Origin: an uncultured Alphaproteobacteria bacterium
Lineage (GTDB): Bacteria; Pseudomonadota; Alphaproteobacteria; HIMB59; GCA-002718135
Direction of reading: 5' to 3'
Assembly (NCBI GenBank): GCA_902635455.1
Contig: CACPNW010000007.1
Coordinates: 1 to 52,353 of the forward strand
Length of the DNA: 52,353 bases
In this document: positions 26,383 to 34,678 of the stretch, piece by piece
Layout of the letters: each line of letters opens with the position of its first letter
Position numbering within the stretch: the first letter of the stretch is position 1
The notes under the pieces: model-generated
The model's database searches: none
The model's input: only the letters and a program-made list of their open reading frames with translations
Told to the model about the DNA's origin: nothing
Made by a program: the position numbers and the translations under genes

Positions 26383-28293
26383 TTAGCTATGAAAAAATTC
26401 ATATACTTTATTAATAATTGTATTTGGAAGGCTCTTGACCTCTTTTAATTCGCTAAGTGAAGCATTTTTAATATTATTAACACTGCCAAAATGTAGCATT
26501 AATTGTTTTTTACGTTTTGGACCAACTCCTTTGAGTTCATCAAAAACTGAATGTAAAGATACCTTTGATCTTTTTGAACGATGTGCTGTGATTGCAAATC
26601 TATGAGCCTCATCTCGCAAACGTTGAATAAAAAAAAGAAGGGGGTCATTATTTTTAAGATTGATATTCTGCTTTTCTAAGTGAATGATTTCTCTACCTGA
26701 ATTTCTATTTTTACCCTTAGAAATTGCTAATAACTTTATAGTTTTTAATTTTAGTTTTATAATTATTTTTTTAACAATCTCGTATTGACCTCTGCCTCCA
26801 TCTATTATTATTATATCTGGATGAACTAAATTATTATCTAAGGTTAGAGATTTTAATCTTCGGTGTAAAACTTCTTCCATCATGTAATAATCATCTATTT
26901 TTGAAACTTCAGTATCTCTATTATTGTATCGAATATTAAATTTTCTATAATTTTTTGGACTTAAGCCCTCTTTATTTGCCACAATCATTACGCCCAAAGC
27001 ATTTTTTCCAAAAGTATGACTATTATCAAATACTTCAACCCTATTAGGCATTTCATTCATTTTTAATAATGATTTAAGCTTAGTTAAAGCAGTAAAATGT
27101 GATTCTATATTAGCATTTTTTAATTTTATTCCTTCATAAGCGTTTTGTTCAGCTAGCATCACATGTTGTAATTTTTCACCAGACTTAGGTTGCAAAATCT
27201 TAACTTTAATCTTATTTTTTAAATTTAAAGTTTTTTCAACATCTTTAAAATAATCTTGATTTATATTTATTAAAATTTTTGGTGGCGAGTCTTTGTTGGA
27301 ATAAAATTGATATAAAAAAGACTCTAATATTTCTCGACTTTGAGAATTTTCTTCATGAATGGGAAAGAAAGACTTGTTGCCATAATTACTTCCATTTCGG
27401 TAAAATTTTCCATGCACACAACTTTTGCCATTAATTAATCTAATAGCAAAAATATCTATGTTCCTCATATCTTTAATATAAACAGATTGGTATTTTTCAA
27501 TTTGATTTATAGATTTGATCCTATCTCTTAATCTTGCTGCTTTTTCATACATTCTATTTTTGCTAGCAATAATCATTTGTTTGTTTAATTTTTTTTCTAT
27601 TTTTTTTGTGTTTCCATTTAAAAGTTTTTTTGCATCTTGTATGCTTTCAAAATATTCTTTTTTTGAAATATAATTTACACAAGGAGCACTACACCTTTTA
27701 ATATCATATAACAAACATGGTCTAGATCTGTTATTGAAGGTGCCTTCTGTACAACTTCTAAGTAAAAAGGCTTTTTGTAATGATACAAGAGTGGAATTAA
27801 CCAAAGATGGAGAAACAAATGGTCCATAATAGTTGCCTTTAAATTTTTTTGTTCCTCTATACTTTTGTATTCTCGGATAGTTATATTCTTTGTTAATTAA
27901 AATATATGGAAAGGACTTATCATCTCTTAATATAATATTAAAACGAGGTTTGTTTTTTTTTATTAGATTGCACTCTAATAACAAGGCTTCTATTTCTGAG
28001 TTTGTAACAGAGAAGCTCATACTTTTTGTTTGTAAAACCATTCTCTGAAGACGACGAGTTAAATTGCTGAGGGAAGTATAATTCATAACCCTTTTTGCTA
28101 AATTTTTAGCTTTTCCAATATATAAAATGTTTCCATTCTCATCTTCCATTTGATACACACCTGGTTTTTGTGGAAGAGTTTTTGCTGTAAATCTAATTAT
28201 TTCTTGACCTTTTAACAGGGTATTAAGAGTTTTTTGATTAAATATTTTGCTACTCTTTATTATATCATTATTTTTATTTATTACTTTAACCAC
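26383..28293 (-). CDS. uvrC: Excinuclease ABC subunit C
   Basis: Makes both incisions in nucleotide excision repair with UvrA and UvrB. The 636-residue protein has the GIY-YIG domain (GVYQMEDENGNILYIGKAKN, about residues 40-130), a UVR domain (KMYEKAARLRDRIKSINQIE), the RNase H-like UvrC domain (VEVFDNSHTFGKNALGVMIV; IIIDGGRGQ) and C-terminal helix-hairpin-helix motifs (LKGVGPKRKKQLMLHFGSV). The only start fitting the frame is a GTG at 28293; no ATG occurs before the domain. Confidence 0.97.
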   Translation of the reverse strand: MVKVINKNNDIIKSSKIFNQKTLNTLLKGQEIIRFTAKTLPQKPGVYQMEDENGNILYIGKAKNLAKRVMNYTSLSNLTRRLQRMVLQTKSMSFSVTNSEIEALLLECNLIKKNKPRFNIILRDDKSFPYILINKEYNYPRIQKYRGTKKFKGNYYGPFVSPSLVNSTLVSLQKAFLLRSCTEGTFNNRSRPCLLYDIKRCSAPCVNYISKKEYFESIQDAKKLLNGNTKKIEKKLNKQMIIASKNRMYEKAARLRDRIKSINQIEKYQSVYIKDMRNIDIFAIRLINGKSCVHGKFYRNGSNYGNKSFFPIHEENSQSREILESFLYQFYSNKDSPPKILININQDYFKDVEKTLNLKNKIKVKILQPKSGEKLQHVMLAEQNAYEGIKLKNANIESHFTALTKLKSLLKMNEMPNRVEVFDNSHTFGKNALGVMIVANKEGLSPKNYRKFNIRYNNRDTEVSKIDDYYMMEEVLHRRLKSLTLDNNLVHPDIIIIDGGRGQYEIVKKIIIKLKLKTIKLLAISKGKNRNSGREIIHLEKQNINLKNNDPLLFFIQRLRDEAHRFAITAHRSKRSKVSLHSVFDELKGVGPKRKKQLMLHFGSVNNIKNASLSELKEVKSLPNTIINKVYEFFHS

Positions 28294-28381
28294 AATTATA
28301 ACTAGATTATGTTTTAAATATATTATAGTTCAATTTTGAATTTAAAGATATTTATGGATAATAAATATACTAAATTGATTT

Positions 28382-28386
28382 GGGAG
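28382..28386 (+). promoter_or_regulatory. Ribosome binding site fixing the xsc start
   Basis: GGGAG lies 8 bases before the ATG at 28395. It favours this ATG over an upstream in-frame TTG at 28380, which is located before the site and would add five residues not found in the family. Confidence 0.7.
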
Positions 28387-28394
28387 ACTTTAAA

Positions 28395-30161
28395 ATGGCT
28401 AAAATGACCACTGAGGAAGCGTTTGTAAAGGTATTGCAAATGCATGGAATAGAACATGCATTTGGTATTATTGGGTCAGCATTTATGCCAATATCTGATT
28501 TATTTCCAAAGGCTGGAATTACGTTTTGGGATGTAGCACATGAATCTAACGGAGGTTTAATTTGTGATGGATACACTCGCACAACTGGTAAAATAGCTAT
28601 GTGCATTGCTCAAAATGGCCCAGGTATAACAGGCTTCGTTACACCAATCAAAACAGCTTATTGGAACCATACCCCAATGCTTCTTGTTACTCCTCAGGCT
28701 GCAAATAAAACAATTGGACAGGGAGGTTTCCAAGAAGTTGAACAAATGAATTTATTTAAAGATATGGTTTGTTATCAGGAGGAGGTTCGAGATGCTTCAA
28801 GAATGGCTGAGGTTTTGAACCGCGTAATTGAAAAGGCAATAAGAGGATCTGCTCCAGCACAAATAAACGTACCAAGAGATTTATGGACACAAGTTATTGA
28901 TATAGAATTGCCAGCCATAATTAGAGTTGAAAGAGCTTCAGGTGGAAATAAAGCTATTAAGCAGGCTGCAGATTTATTATCAAATTCAAAATTTCCTGTA
29001 ATTCTTTCTGGGGCAGGTGTAATTTTAGCTGATGCTATTGAAGATTGTAAGGCTCTTGCAGAAAAATTAGATGCACCAGTTGCTTGTGGTTACCAGCATA
29101 ATGACAGCTTTCCAGGTAGTCATCCTCTTGCAGTTGGCCCACTTGGTTATAATGGCTCAAAAGCTGCAATGGAAATTATATCAAAAGCTGATGTTGTTTT
29201 AGCTTTGGGAACGAGATTAAATCCTTTCTCTACCCTTCCAGGATACGGTATAGATTATTGGCCAAAGGATGCTGATATAATTCAAGTAGATATTAACTCT
29301 GATAGAATTGGTTTAGCAAAAAAAATAAGTGTTGGGATTTGTGGTGATGCTAAATTAGTATCTCAACAAATTTTAAGTGAACTATCAGACTCTGCAGGGG
29401 ATACAGGTAGAGAAGAAAGAAAAGCAATTATTCATCAAACTAAATCTGCATGGCTCCAAACTTTAACAAGCATGGATCATGAAGATGATGATCCAGGAAC
29501 AAGTTGGAATAAAGACTCAAGAGAACGTGATCCGGATAGAATGTCACCACGCATGGCGTGGAGAGCAATACAAGCTGGGTTACCAGAAGAAGCAATAATT
29601 TCTAGTGATATTGGTAATAATTGTGCAATAGGTAATGCCTATCCTTCTTTTGAAAAAGGAAGAAAATATTTAGCTCCAGGCCTTTTTGGACCTTGTGGTT
29701 ATGGTTTTCCTTCAATTTTAGGTGCTAAAATAGGATGTCCTGATATCCCAGTTGTTGGTTTTGCCGGAGATGGAGCATTTGGAATTAGTATGAGTGAGCT
29801 AACCTCATGTAATAGAAAAGAGTGGCCAAATATAACTATGGTTATATTTAGAAACTATCAATGGGGTGCAGAAAAAAGAAATTCAATACTATGGTATGAT
29901 AATAACTTTGTTGGCACAGAACTTGATCCTGAATTAAGTTATGCAAAAATAGCTGAAGCATGTGGGTCTAAAGGTGTAGTTGTTAAAAGCTCTAACGAGT
30001 TAACTCAAGCAATTAAAAAAGGTTGCGATGATCAACAAAAAGGTATTACAACATTTATTGAGGTCATACTTAATCAAGAATTAGGTGAGCCTTTTAGAAG
30101 AGATGCTATGAAAAAACCAGTAGAAGTAGCTGGAATTAACTCTTCTGATATGAATAATTAA
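28395..30161 (+). CDS. xsc: Sulfoacetaldehyde acetyltransferase
   Basis: TPP-dependent enzyme that converts sulfoacetaldehyde and phosphate to acetyl phosphate and sulfite; key step in taurine, isethionate and related C2-sulfonate breakdown. The 588-residue protein starts MAKMTTEEAFVKVLQMHGIE and is very close to the Xsc pattern: HAFGIIGSAFMPISDLFPKA, QNGPGITGFVTPIKTAYWNH, QAANKTIGQGGFQEVEQMNL and APAQINVPRDLWTQVIDIEL. The TPP/Mg motif is GFAGDGAFGISMSE with FRNYQWGAEKRN. The likely suppliers and users of its substrate and product (aminotransferase, Ald, Pta) lie 13-18 kb away in this window. No sulfite exporter or dehydrogenase is adjacent. Close relatives such as acetolactate synthase are less likely. 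Confidence 0.93.
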   Translation: MAKMTTEEAFVKVLQMHGIEHAFGIIGSAFMPISDLFPKAGITFWDVAHESNGGLICDGYTRTTGKIAMCIAQNGPGITGFVTPIKTAYWNHTPMLLVTPQAANKTIGQGGFQEVEQMNLFKDMVCYQEEVRDASRMAEVLNRVIEKAIRGSAPAQINVPRDLWTQVIDIELPAIIRVERASGGNKAIKQAADLLSNSKFPVILSGAGVILADAIEDCKALAEKLDAPVACGYQHNDSFPGSHPLAVGPLGYNGSKAAMEIISKADVVLALGTRLNPFSTLPGYGIDYWPKDADIIQVDINSDRIGLAKKISVGICGDAKLVSQQILSELSDSAGDTGREERKAIIHQTKSAWLQTLTSMDHEDDDPGTSWNKDSRERDPDRMSPRMAWRAIQAGLPEEAIISSDIGNNCAIGNAYPSFEKGRKYLAPGLFGPCGYGFPSILGAKIGCPDIPVVGFAGDGAFGISMSELTSCNRKEWPNITMVIFRNYQWGAEKRNSILWYDNNFVGTELDPELSYAKIAEACGSKGVVVKSSNELTQAIKKGCDDQQKGITTFIEVILNQELGEPFRRDAMKKPVEVAGINSSDMNN

Positions 30162-30212
30162 TTTAAGAAAGTAATTATTTAATAAGTGATCAAAAATGAT
30201 AATTATAAATAA

Positions 30213-31133
30213 GTGAATTTATTTTTTCTTTTTATTGGCCTTGCTTTATTAGTTTTTGGAGCTGAAATTGTTGTACGTGGATCAGTAAGCTTAGGAAAAA
30301 AATTAAATGTTTCACTTTTTGCAATAGGCATAGTTATAGTTGCAGGAGGAACATCATTACCTGAATTAGCAAGTGCAATAAATGCAGTACTAAATAATCA
30401 TACAGATTTAGCTGTTGGAGCTGTCATTGGTAGCAATATTGCAAACTTGATTCTTATAATGGCAGCAACATCTTTTTTTGCACCAATTGATAAAATAAAT
30501 CAAAATCAAATTAACCAAGCATGGATGAATATAGCATTAGCTTTGATGTTAATATTAATGAGTTTTTTTTTAATACCATTTAATCTTTATTTTGGTTTGC
30601 TAGCGGTATTAGTCTTGATTATTATTATGTTTTTTCAAGTTAAAAAAGGAGTTGTAGACGTTTCAGATGTTAGCGAAAAAAGTGATTATTCAACTTTGGT
30701 ATCTATTATATTTATAATTTTAGGAATATTTCTTTTAGTTTATGGTTCAGATTTATTTGTAAATTCTGCAATAGAAATTGCAAATATATTAAAAATACCT
30801 GAAGCAATTATAGGAATTTCTTTAGTTGCTTTTGGCACTTCATTACCTGAATTAGCTGTTGGAATACTTTCAGCAATTAAAAGAAAGGTGGATTTTGCCT
30901 TAGGTAATGTTTTAGGGTCAAATATTTATAATGTACTTGGAGTTTTAGGAATCTCTTCATTTTTTTCCAACTTTAAAATACCAAGCACTTTAGGTAATCA
31001 AGATTTATATTTTATGCTTTTTGTGACTATTATGATTTTAGGTTTTATGTTTTTCATAAAGCGTCTTGGCAAGATTTATGGTTTAATTGGTTTAATAATG
31101 TATTTTAGTTATATTTTTTATATTTATAACTAA
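30213..31133 (+). CDS. YrbG-type Ca2+/Na+ (or Na+/H+) antiporter of the CaCA superfamily
   Basis: Inner-membrane cation exchanger with ten predicted helices in two inverted halves. Both alpha-repeats are visible: AGGTSLPELASAINAVLNNH near residue 48 and GTSLPELAVGILSAIKRKVD near residue 210, each with the conserved Glu, followed by GAVIGSNIANL and GNVLGSNIYNVLG. The 306-residue length fits the YrbG family. Start is a GTG at 30213 with no clear ribosome binding site. It follows xsc by 51 bp on the same strand; a role linked to taurine use is not evident. Confidence 0.9.
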   Translation: MNLFFLFIGLALLVFGAEIVVRGSVSLGKKLNVSLFAIGIVIVAGGTSLPELASAINAVLNNHTDLAVGAVIGSNIANLILIMAATSFFAPIDKINQNQINQAWMNIALALMLILMSFFLIPFNLYFGLLAVLVLIIIMFFQVKKGVVDVSDVSEKSDYSTLVSIIFIILGIFLLVYGSDLFVNSAIEIANILKIPEAIIGISLVAFGTSLPELAVGILSAIKRKVDFALGNVLGSNIYNVLGVLGISSFFSNFKIPSTLGNQDLYFMLFVTIMILGFMFFIKRLGKIYGLIGLIMYFSYIFYIYN

Positions 31134-31139
31134 AATTAG

Positions 31140-31520
31140 TTAGAGCATTTCTTTTTCTTCTAAAACTTTTCTAGCTACTTTAAAACATTCAATAGCCTGA
31201 GGAACACCACAATATATAGCAATTACATGAATAATAGCTCTAATTTCATTTGTAGTTACACCATTAGTTATAGCCCCCTTGCAATGAATTTCCCATTCTG
31301 CCATCTTTCCTAGTGCACCAATCATAGATAAATTCATCATAGATCTGGTTTTGGCATCTATTGTTTCATCACTCCAACCAAAACCCCAACACCATTCTGT
31401 CATAGCTTTTTGAAAAGGAAGAGTAAAATCATCTGCATTCTCTAAATTTTTTTCAACATATTCTTTTCCAAGTGTATCTTTTCTTTTTTCTAACCCTTTT
31501 TTAAACAATTCTTCATCCAT
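31140..31520 (-). CDS. Carboxymuconolactone decarboxylase (PcaC-like) family protein
   Basis: Small helical AhpD/CMD-fold protein, 126 residues. The core reads KTRSMMNLSMIGALGKMAEW then EIHCKGAITNGVTTNEIRAI and IHVIAIYCGVPQAIE, close to PcaC (4-carboxymuconolactone decarboxylase). The CxxC pair of peroxidase-type AhpD is absent, so thiol peroxidase activity is unlikely. AGGAG lies 6 bases before the ATG. No other protocatechuate-pathway gene is nearby, so the true substrate is open. It is the last of three minus-strand genes with a methyltransferase and a Rieske oxygenase. Confidence 0.85.
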   Translation of the reverse strand: MDEELFKKGLEKRKDTLGKEYVEKNLENADDFTLPFQKAMTEWCWGFGWSDETIDAKTRSMMNLSMIGALGKMAEWEIHCKGAITNGVTTNEIRAIIHVIAIYCGVPQAIECFKVARKVLEEKEML

Positions 31521-31551
31521 TTTTTCTCCTATTTGAAATATTTAAAGATCA

Positions 31552-32178
31552 TTATATTTTTTTAGCAATACAAAGCCAAGCATCAATATCTTTATTTATA
31601 ATATAACTTGATTTTTTTAATTCTAAAACTTGCCATTTTTTATCATTTTCTAATTCAGTAATTTTTTTATTAAATTGATACTTTTCATAAATACCTTCGT
31701 TAACAGTAAAACAGATTAAACCATCTTTTTTTATAACACGCAACATTTCATCAAGTGAGTGAGCCTTAACATGTCCATAGGTAAAAGTACCGACACATAT
31801 AATAGCGTCAAAAATATTATTTTGATATTTTAATGATTTATTTAAATCTGCAAGTTCTAATTTTTGGTATAAATCTTTCGGTACTAGATCAAGCATCTCT
31901 TGAGAAAAATCAACTCCAACAATATTTTTAAAACCTATTTTTTTTAACTCCTCTCCAACTAAACCAGTGCCACAACCTGCATCCATAATAAAAATTGATT
32001 TATCGTTAATATATTTATTAAACATTTCTGTTGCATTTTTTGGTCCAGAATAATTCCAATCCAACATATCTTCATTATACTGATTGTTTTGTGTCCACTT
32101 GATGTAATAATCTAAAACTTTTTCTTTTGATTCAAGCTGATAAATTGGTATTTTATTATCTGTATTGCTTTTATTCAT
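31552..32178 (-). CDS. Class I SAM-dependent methyltransferase, substrate unknown
   Basis: Predicted small-molecule methyltransferase of 208 residues. Motif I is IFIMDAGCGTGLVGEEL at about residues 73-90, followed by NIVGVDFSQEMLDL (acidic loop), LELADLNKSL and DAIICVGTFTYGHV. Fold resembles methyltransferase type 11/25 proteins. It lies 6 bp downstream of the Rieske oxygenase gene and 31 bp before the PcaC-like gene, so the three may act together. The substrate cannot be read from the sequence. Confidence 0.85.
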   Translation of the reverse strand: MNKSNTDNKIPIYQLESKEKVLDYYIKWTQNNQYNEDMLDWNYSGPKNATEMFNKYINDKSIFIMDAGCGTGLVGEELKKIGFKNIVGVDFSQEMLDLVPKDLYQKLELADLNKSLKYQNNIFDAIICVGTFTYGHVKAHSLDEMLRVIKKDGLICFTVNEGIYEKYQFNKKITELENDKKWQVLELKKSSYIINKDIDAWLCIAKKI

Positions 32179-32184
32179 TAATAT

Positions 32185-33366
32185 TTATTCTGCTAAGGAA
32201 GTAGCAACCCACTTGTTAAAATGATGTGTAGGATTATCAAGAACGGGAGAAAAATTACCTCCATTATAAACAGGAGAATTTCTGCCTTCTTGCATGCCTT
32301 CAATAATCATAAGATCTTCAGATTGAATGCTATGCCACTGTTCAAAATTTTCTTTCCTTAATGATTTGTATTTATCAGATAATGCTGCCTCTTCTCCCAC
32401 ATAATATATTTCCATATGTTCTTTGGTATAATTATGACTAATTGGTTCAAGCCAATAGGCATAATAATGATCTTTATGAATTCCAAGCATTACATTTGGA
32501 AATAAAGCTACATATTCTGCATGCTCTTTTTTTTCTTTTGACCATCCAGGAAAATTTGGAAACTCTTTATTGTTTTTGAAACGAGGATTGTAAACTAAAG
32601 TACCTTGTCCAGCGAAACGATTAGGAAGCCCTTGAATATGATAGTGATCATCAATTTTAGAATAAGAATTAAGACCAGGATGAACAAAGGGTAAGTGATA
32701 ACTTTCACAATAATTTTCAATTGCAAATTTCCAATTGCATTTTGCTTCTAATAAAAAATATCCATAATCTTTAGGACGACAAATCATTTCTTGATCTTCT
32801 TTTGTCCAAAAATTAGACCACCTATCTTCAAGAGGTTTTATATACTCTGGAAAATCAATTTCATTATTTGAAATATTCACCATTACTAAGTCCAGCCATA
32901 TTGAAGTACGAACTTCTTTCAAACCACTTTTATTTTTATCAAACTGTTCATGTTCGTGTTTGTTAAGACCACCTAAATGAGGTGTTGCAACAAGTTTACC
33001 TTCAAAATCATAAGACCATGAATGATAAGGACAGCGCATTACATTTTTTAAAGAACATTTTTCATGAATTAATTTATAACCACGGTGGCTACAAACGTTA
33101 TGAAATACTCGGACTTTATGATTTTTGTCACGTATTATAATAAGAGGTATTCCTAACAAATCAAATGGTTTTGTATCTCCAGGGTTAGGCACGGAACTTG
33201 CTACACCTATAGTTACCCATCTGTCTTCAAAAATTTTCTTGCGCTCTATTTTTGTATAAGGACCATTTAAATAACATTCATTTGGAAGACCGTGAGCTTT
33301 TTCTATAGATTCACTTACTATATCAAGCTTCTTTTTGTTTATAATATTATATAATTCAGAATTCAT
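32185..33366 (-). CDS. Rieske non-haem iron oxygenase, alpha subunit (choline/betaine monooxygenase-like)
   Basis: Predicted terminal oxygenase. The [2Fe-2S] Rieske ligands follow CxH-x17-CxxH (CSHRGYK ... RCPYHSWSYDFEG). Mononuclear iron ligands are in AIENYCESYHLPFVHPGL (the two His) and a later Asp in SEDLMIIEGMQEG. The ATG at 33366 gives 393 residues; five more codons back to a TTG are open. Overall layout and the ENYxExYHxxxxHP motif resemble GbcA, choline monooxygenase and carnitine oxygenase rather than biphenyl-type enzymes, so N- or O-demethylation of a quaternary amine is possible. No reductase gene is adjacent. It is divergent from cysQ. Confidence 0.88.
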   Translation of the reverse strand: MNSELYNIINKKKLDIVSESIEKAHGLPNECYLNGPYTKIERKKIFEDRWVTIGVASSVPNPGDTKPFDLLGIPLIIIRDKNHKVRVFHNVCSHRGYKLIHEKCSLKNVMRCPYHSWSYDFEGKLVATPHLGGLNKHEHEQFDKNKSGLKEVRTSIWLDLVMVNISNNEIDFPEYIKPLEDRWSNFWTKEDQEMICRPKDYGYFLLEAKCNWKFAIENYCESYHLPFVHPGLNSYSKIDDHYHIQGLPNRFAGQGTLVYNPRFKNNKEFPNFPGWSKEKKEHAEYVALFPNVMLGIHKDHYYAYWLEPISHNYTKEHMEIYYVGEEAALSDKYKSLRKENFEQWHSIQSEDLMIIEGMQEGRNSPVYNGGNFSPVLDNPTHHFNKWVATSLAE

Positions 33367-33403
33367 ACTAAAATCTATCAAAACTCTATTTTACGATTTA
33401 TAA

Positions 33404-34225
33404 ATGTCAAATAATTTTATGAGATCAAATGATAAACCCTTGTTATTAAGACTATCCAATATTGCTATTAAAGCAGGAATTATAATTATGCAGCATTATT
33501 CAAAAGAAATTAAATTTGAAAAAAAAGCAGATAATTCTCCTGTTACTCAAGCTGATTTAGAAGCTAACTCTCTTATAATTGATGAATTAAAAAAAATTGA
33601 TAGGTTAATTCCAATTTTAAGTGAAGAAAAAGTGATAAGTTGGAATGAGAGAAAAAAATGGAAAAAATATTGGCTAGTAGATCCTCTCGATGGAACAAAA
33701 GAATTTATCAATAAAAACGGTGAGTTCACTGTTAATATAGCTCTTATAGATAATAATCTGCCATTGTTAGGCATAATATATGCGCCAGTAAAATCATTAT
33801 TGTATTTTGCTAAAAAAAATCAGGGTTCTTATAAACTATTATCAACAAATCAATTAACTAACCTAGATAATGCGACAACAATTAAGACAACCAAAAATAT
33901 AGAAGAAAATAATATCAGGATAATAGGAAGCAAGTCCCATTCAAACAAATTATTTAACTTTTGGATAAATAAAAAATTTAGTAACCATACACTGTCCACT
34001 AAAGGAAGTTCTTTGAAATTCTGTGAAATTGCAGAAGGAAAAGCAGATATTTATCCAAGGTTTGGACCAACTTCAGAGTGGGATATTGCTGCTGGTCATA
34101 TTGTTTTAGAGGAAGCCGGTGGTAGTATTAAAGATGTTAAAGGAAATAAAATTTTATATAATACAAAAGATAGCTTAATTAATCCTGATTTTATTGCATC
34201 AGCTAATGAATTTATTAAATATTAA
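33404..34225 (+). CDS. cysQ: 3'(2'),5'-bisphosphate nucleotidase
   Basis: Magnesium-dependent phosphatase of the inositol monophosphatase superfamily that removes PAP made in sulfation and sulfate assimilation. The 273-residue protein shows PVTQADLEAN, LIPILSEEKVISW (metal-binding Glu), WLVDPLDGTKEFINKNGEFT, and GPTSEWDIAAGHIVLEEAGG near the C-terminus. DGTKEFI favours CysQ over inositol monophosphatase. A small nucleotidyltransferase gene follows 44 bp later on the same strand. Confidence 0.92.
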   Translation: MSNNFMRSNDKPLLLRLSNIAIKAGIIIMQHYSKEIKFEKKADNSPVTQADLEANSLIIDELKKIDRLIPILSEEKVISWNERKKWKKYWLVDPLDGTKEFINKNGEFTVNIALIDNNLPLLGIIYAPVKSLLYFAKKNQGSYKLLSTNQLTNLDNATTIKTTKNIEENNIRIIGSKSHSNKLFNFWINKKFSNHTLSTKGSSLKFCEIAEGKADIYPRFGPTSEWDIAAGHIVLEEAGGSIKDVKGNKILYNTKDSLINPDFIASANEFIKY

Positions 34226-34269
34226 ATTGTTAATTATATTAACAAAGTTTAAACTACAATTTAAACAAT

Positions 34270-34671
34270 ATGTTTGATTGGAAAAAACCAACAGTTGAAA
34301 TGCTAGGTAGATGGCAACCATGGCACGATGGTCATACAGAATTATTTAAAAGAGCTTTAGCTAAAACAGGACAGGTTTGCATTATGTACAGAGATGTAGG
34401 AGGAGTTGATGCTGGTGTAGATGGTCAGGATGATAATCCTTTTGAATTCGAAGATGTTAAAAAAAACATTATCAAAGGTTTAGCAAAACATGGCTTTGAA
34501 GAAGGTAATCATTATATTGTTATAAAAGTTCCAAATATTATTGATATTTCTTATGGCAGAGGAGTTGGCTATACATTTACTGAGCATGATTTAGGAAAAG
34601 AAATTCACAAAATTTCTGCAACTAACATAAGGAAAGAAATGCGGAACAAAGGAGAATTAAAAAAAAAATAA
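34270..34671 (+). CDS. Small HxGH-type cytidylyl/adenylyltransferase family protein
   Basis: A 133-residue predicted nucleotidyltransferase. The N-terminal MLGRWQPWHDGHTELFKRAL has the HxGH nucleotide motif in the context GRxQPxHxGH. The C-terminal HKISATNIRKEMRNKGEL matches the ISxTxIR signature that closes the active site. Between them are GGVDAGVDGQDDNPFEFEDV and an acidic stretch. The size is below the usual 160-200 of PPAT and NMNAT. The substrate is unknown; the position after cysQ hints at sulfur nucleotides (APS/PAPS), but this is inference. The end nearly touches the convergent dddP-like gene. Confidence 0.75.
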   Translation: MFDWKKPTVEMLGRWQPWHDGHTELFKRALAKTGQVCIMYRDVGGVDAGVDGQDDNPFEFEDVKKNIIKGLAKHGFEEGNHYIVIKVPNIIDISYGRGVGYTFTEHDLGKEIHKISATNIRKEMRNKGELKKK

Positions 34672-34678
34672 AATAAAA

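Noticed and set aside
28395-30161. Acetolactate synthase or oxalyl-CoA decarboxylase
   Set aside because: Extended stretches (for example QAANKTIGQGGFQEVEQMNL and APAQINVPRDLWTQ) match Xsc specifically, and no ilvH-type small subunit is adjacent.
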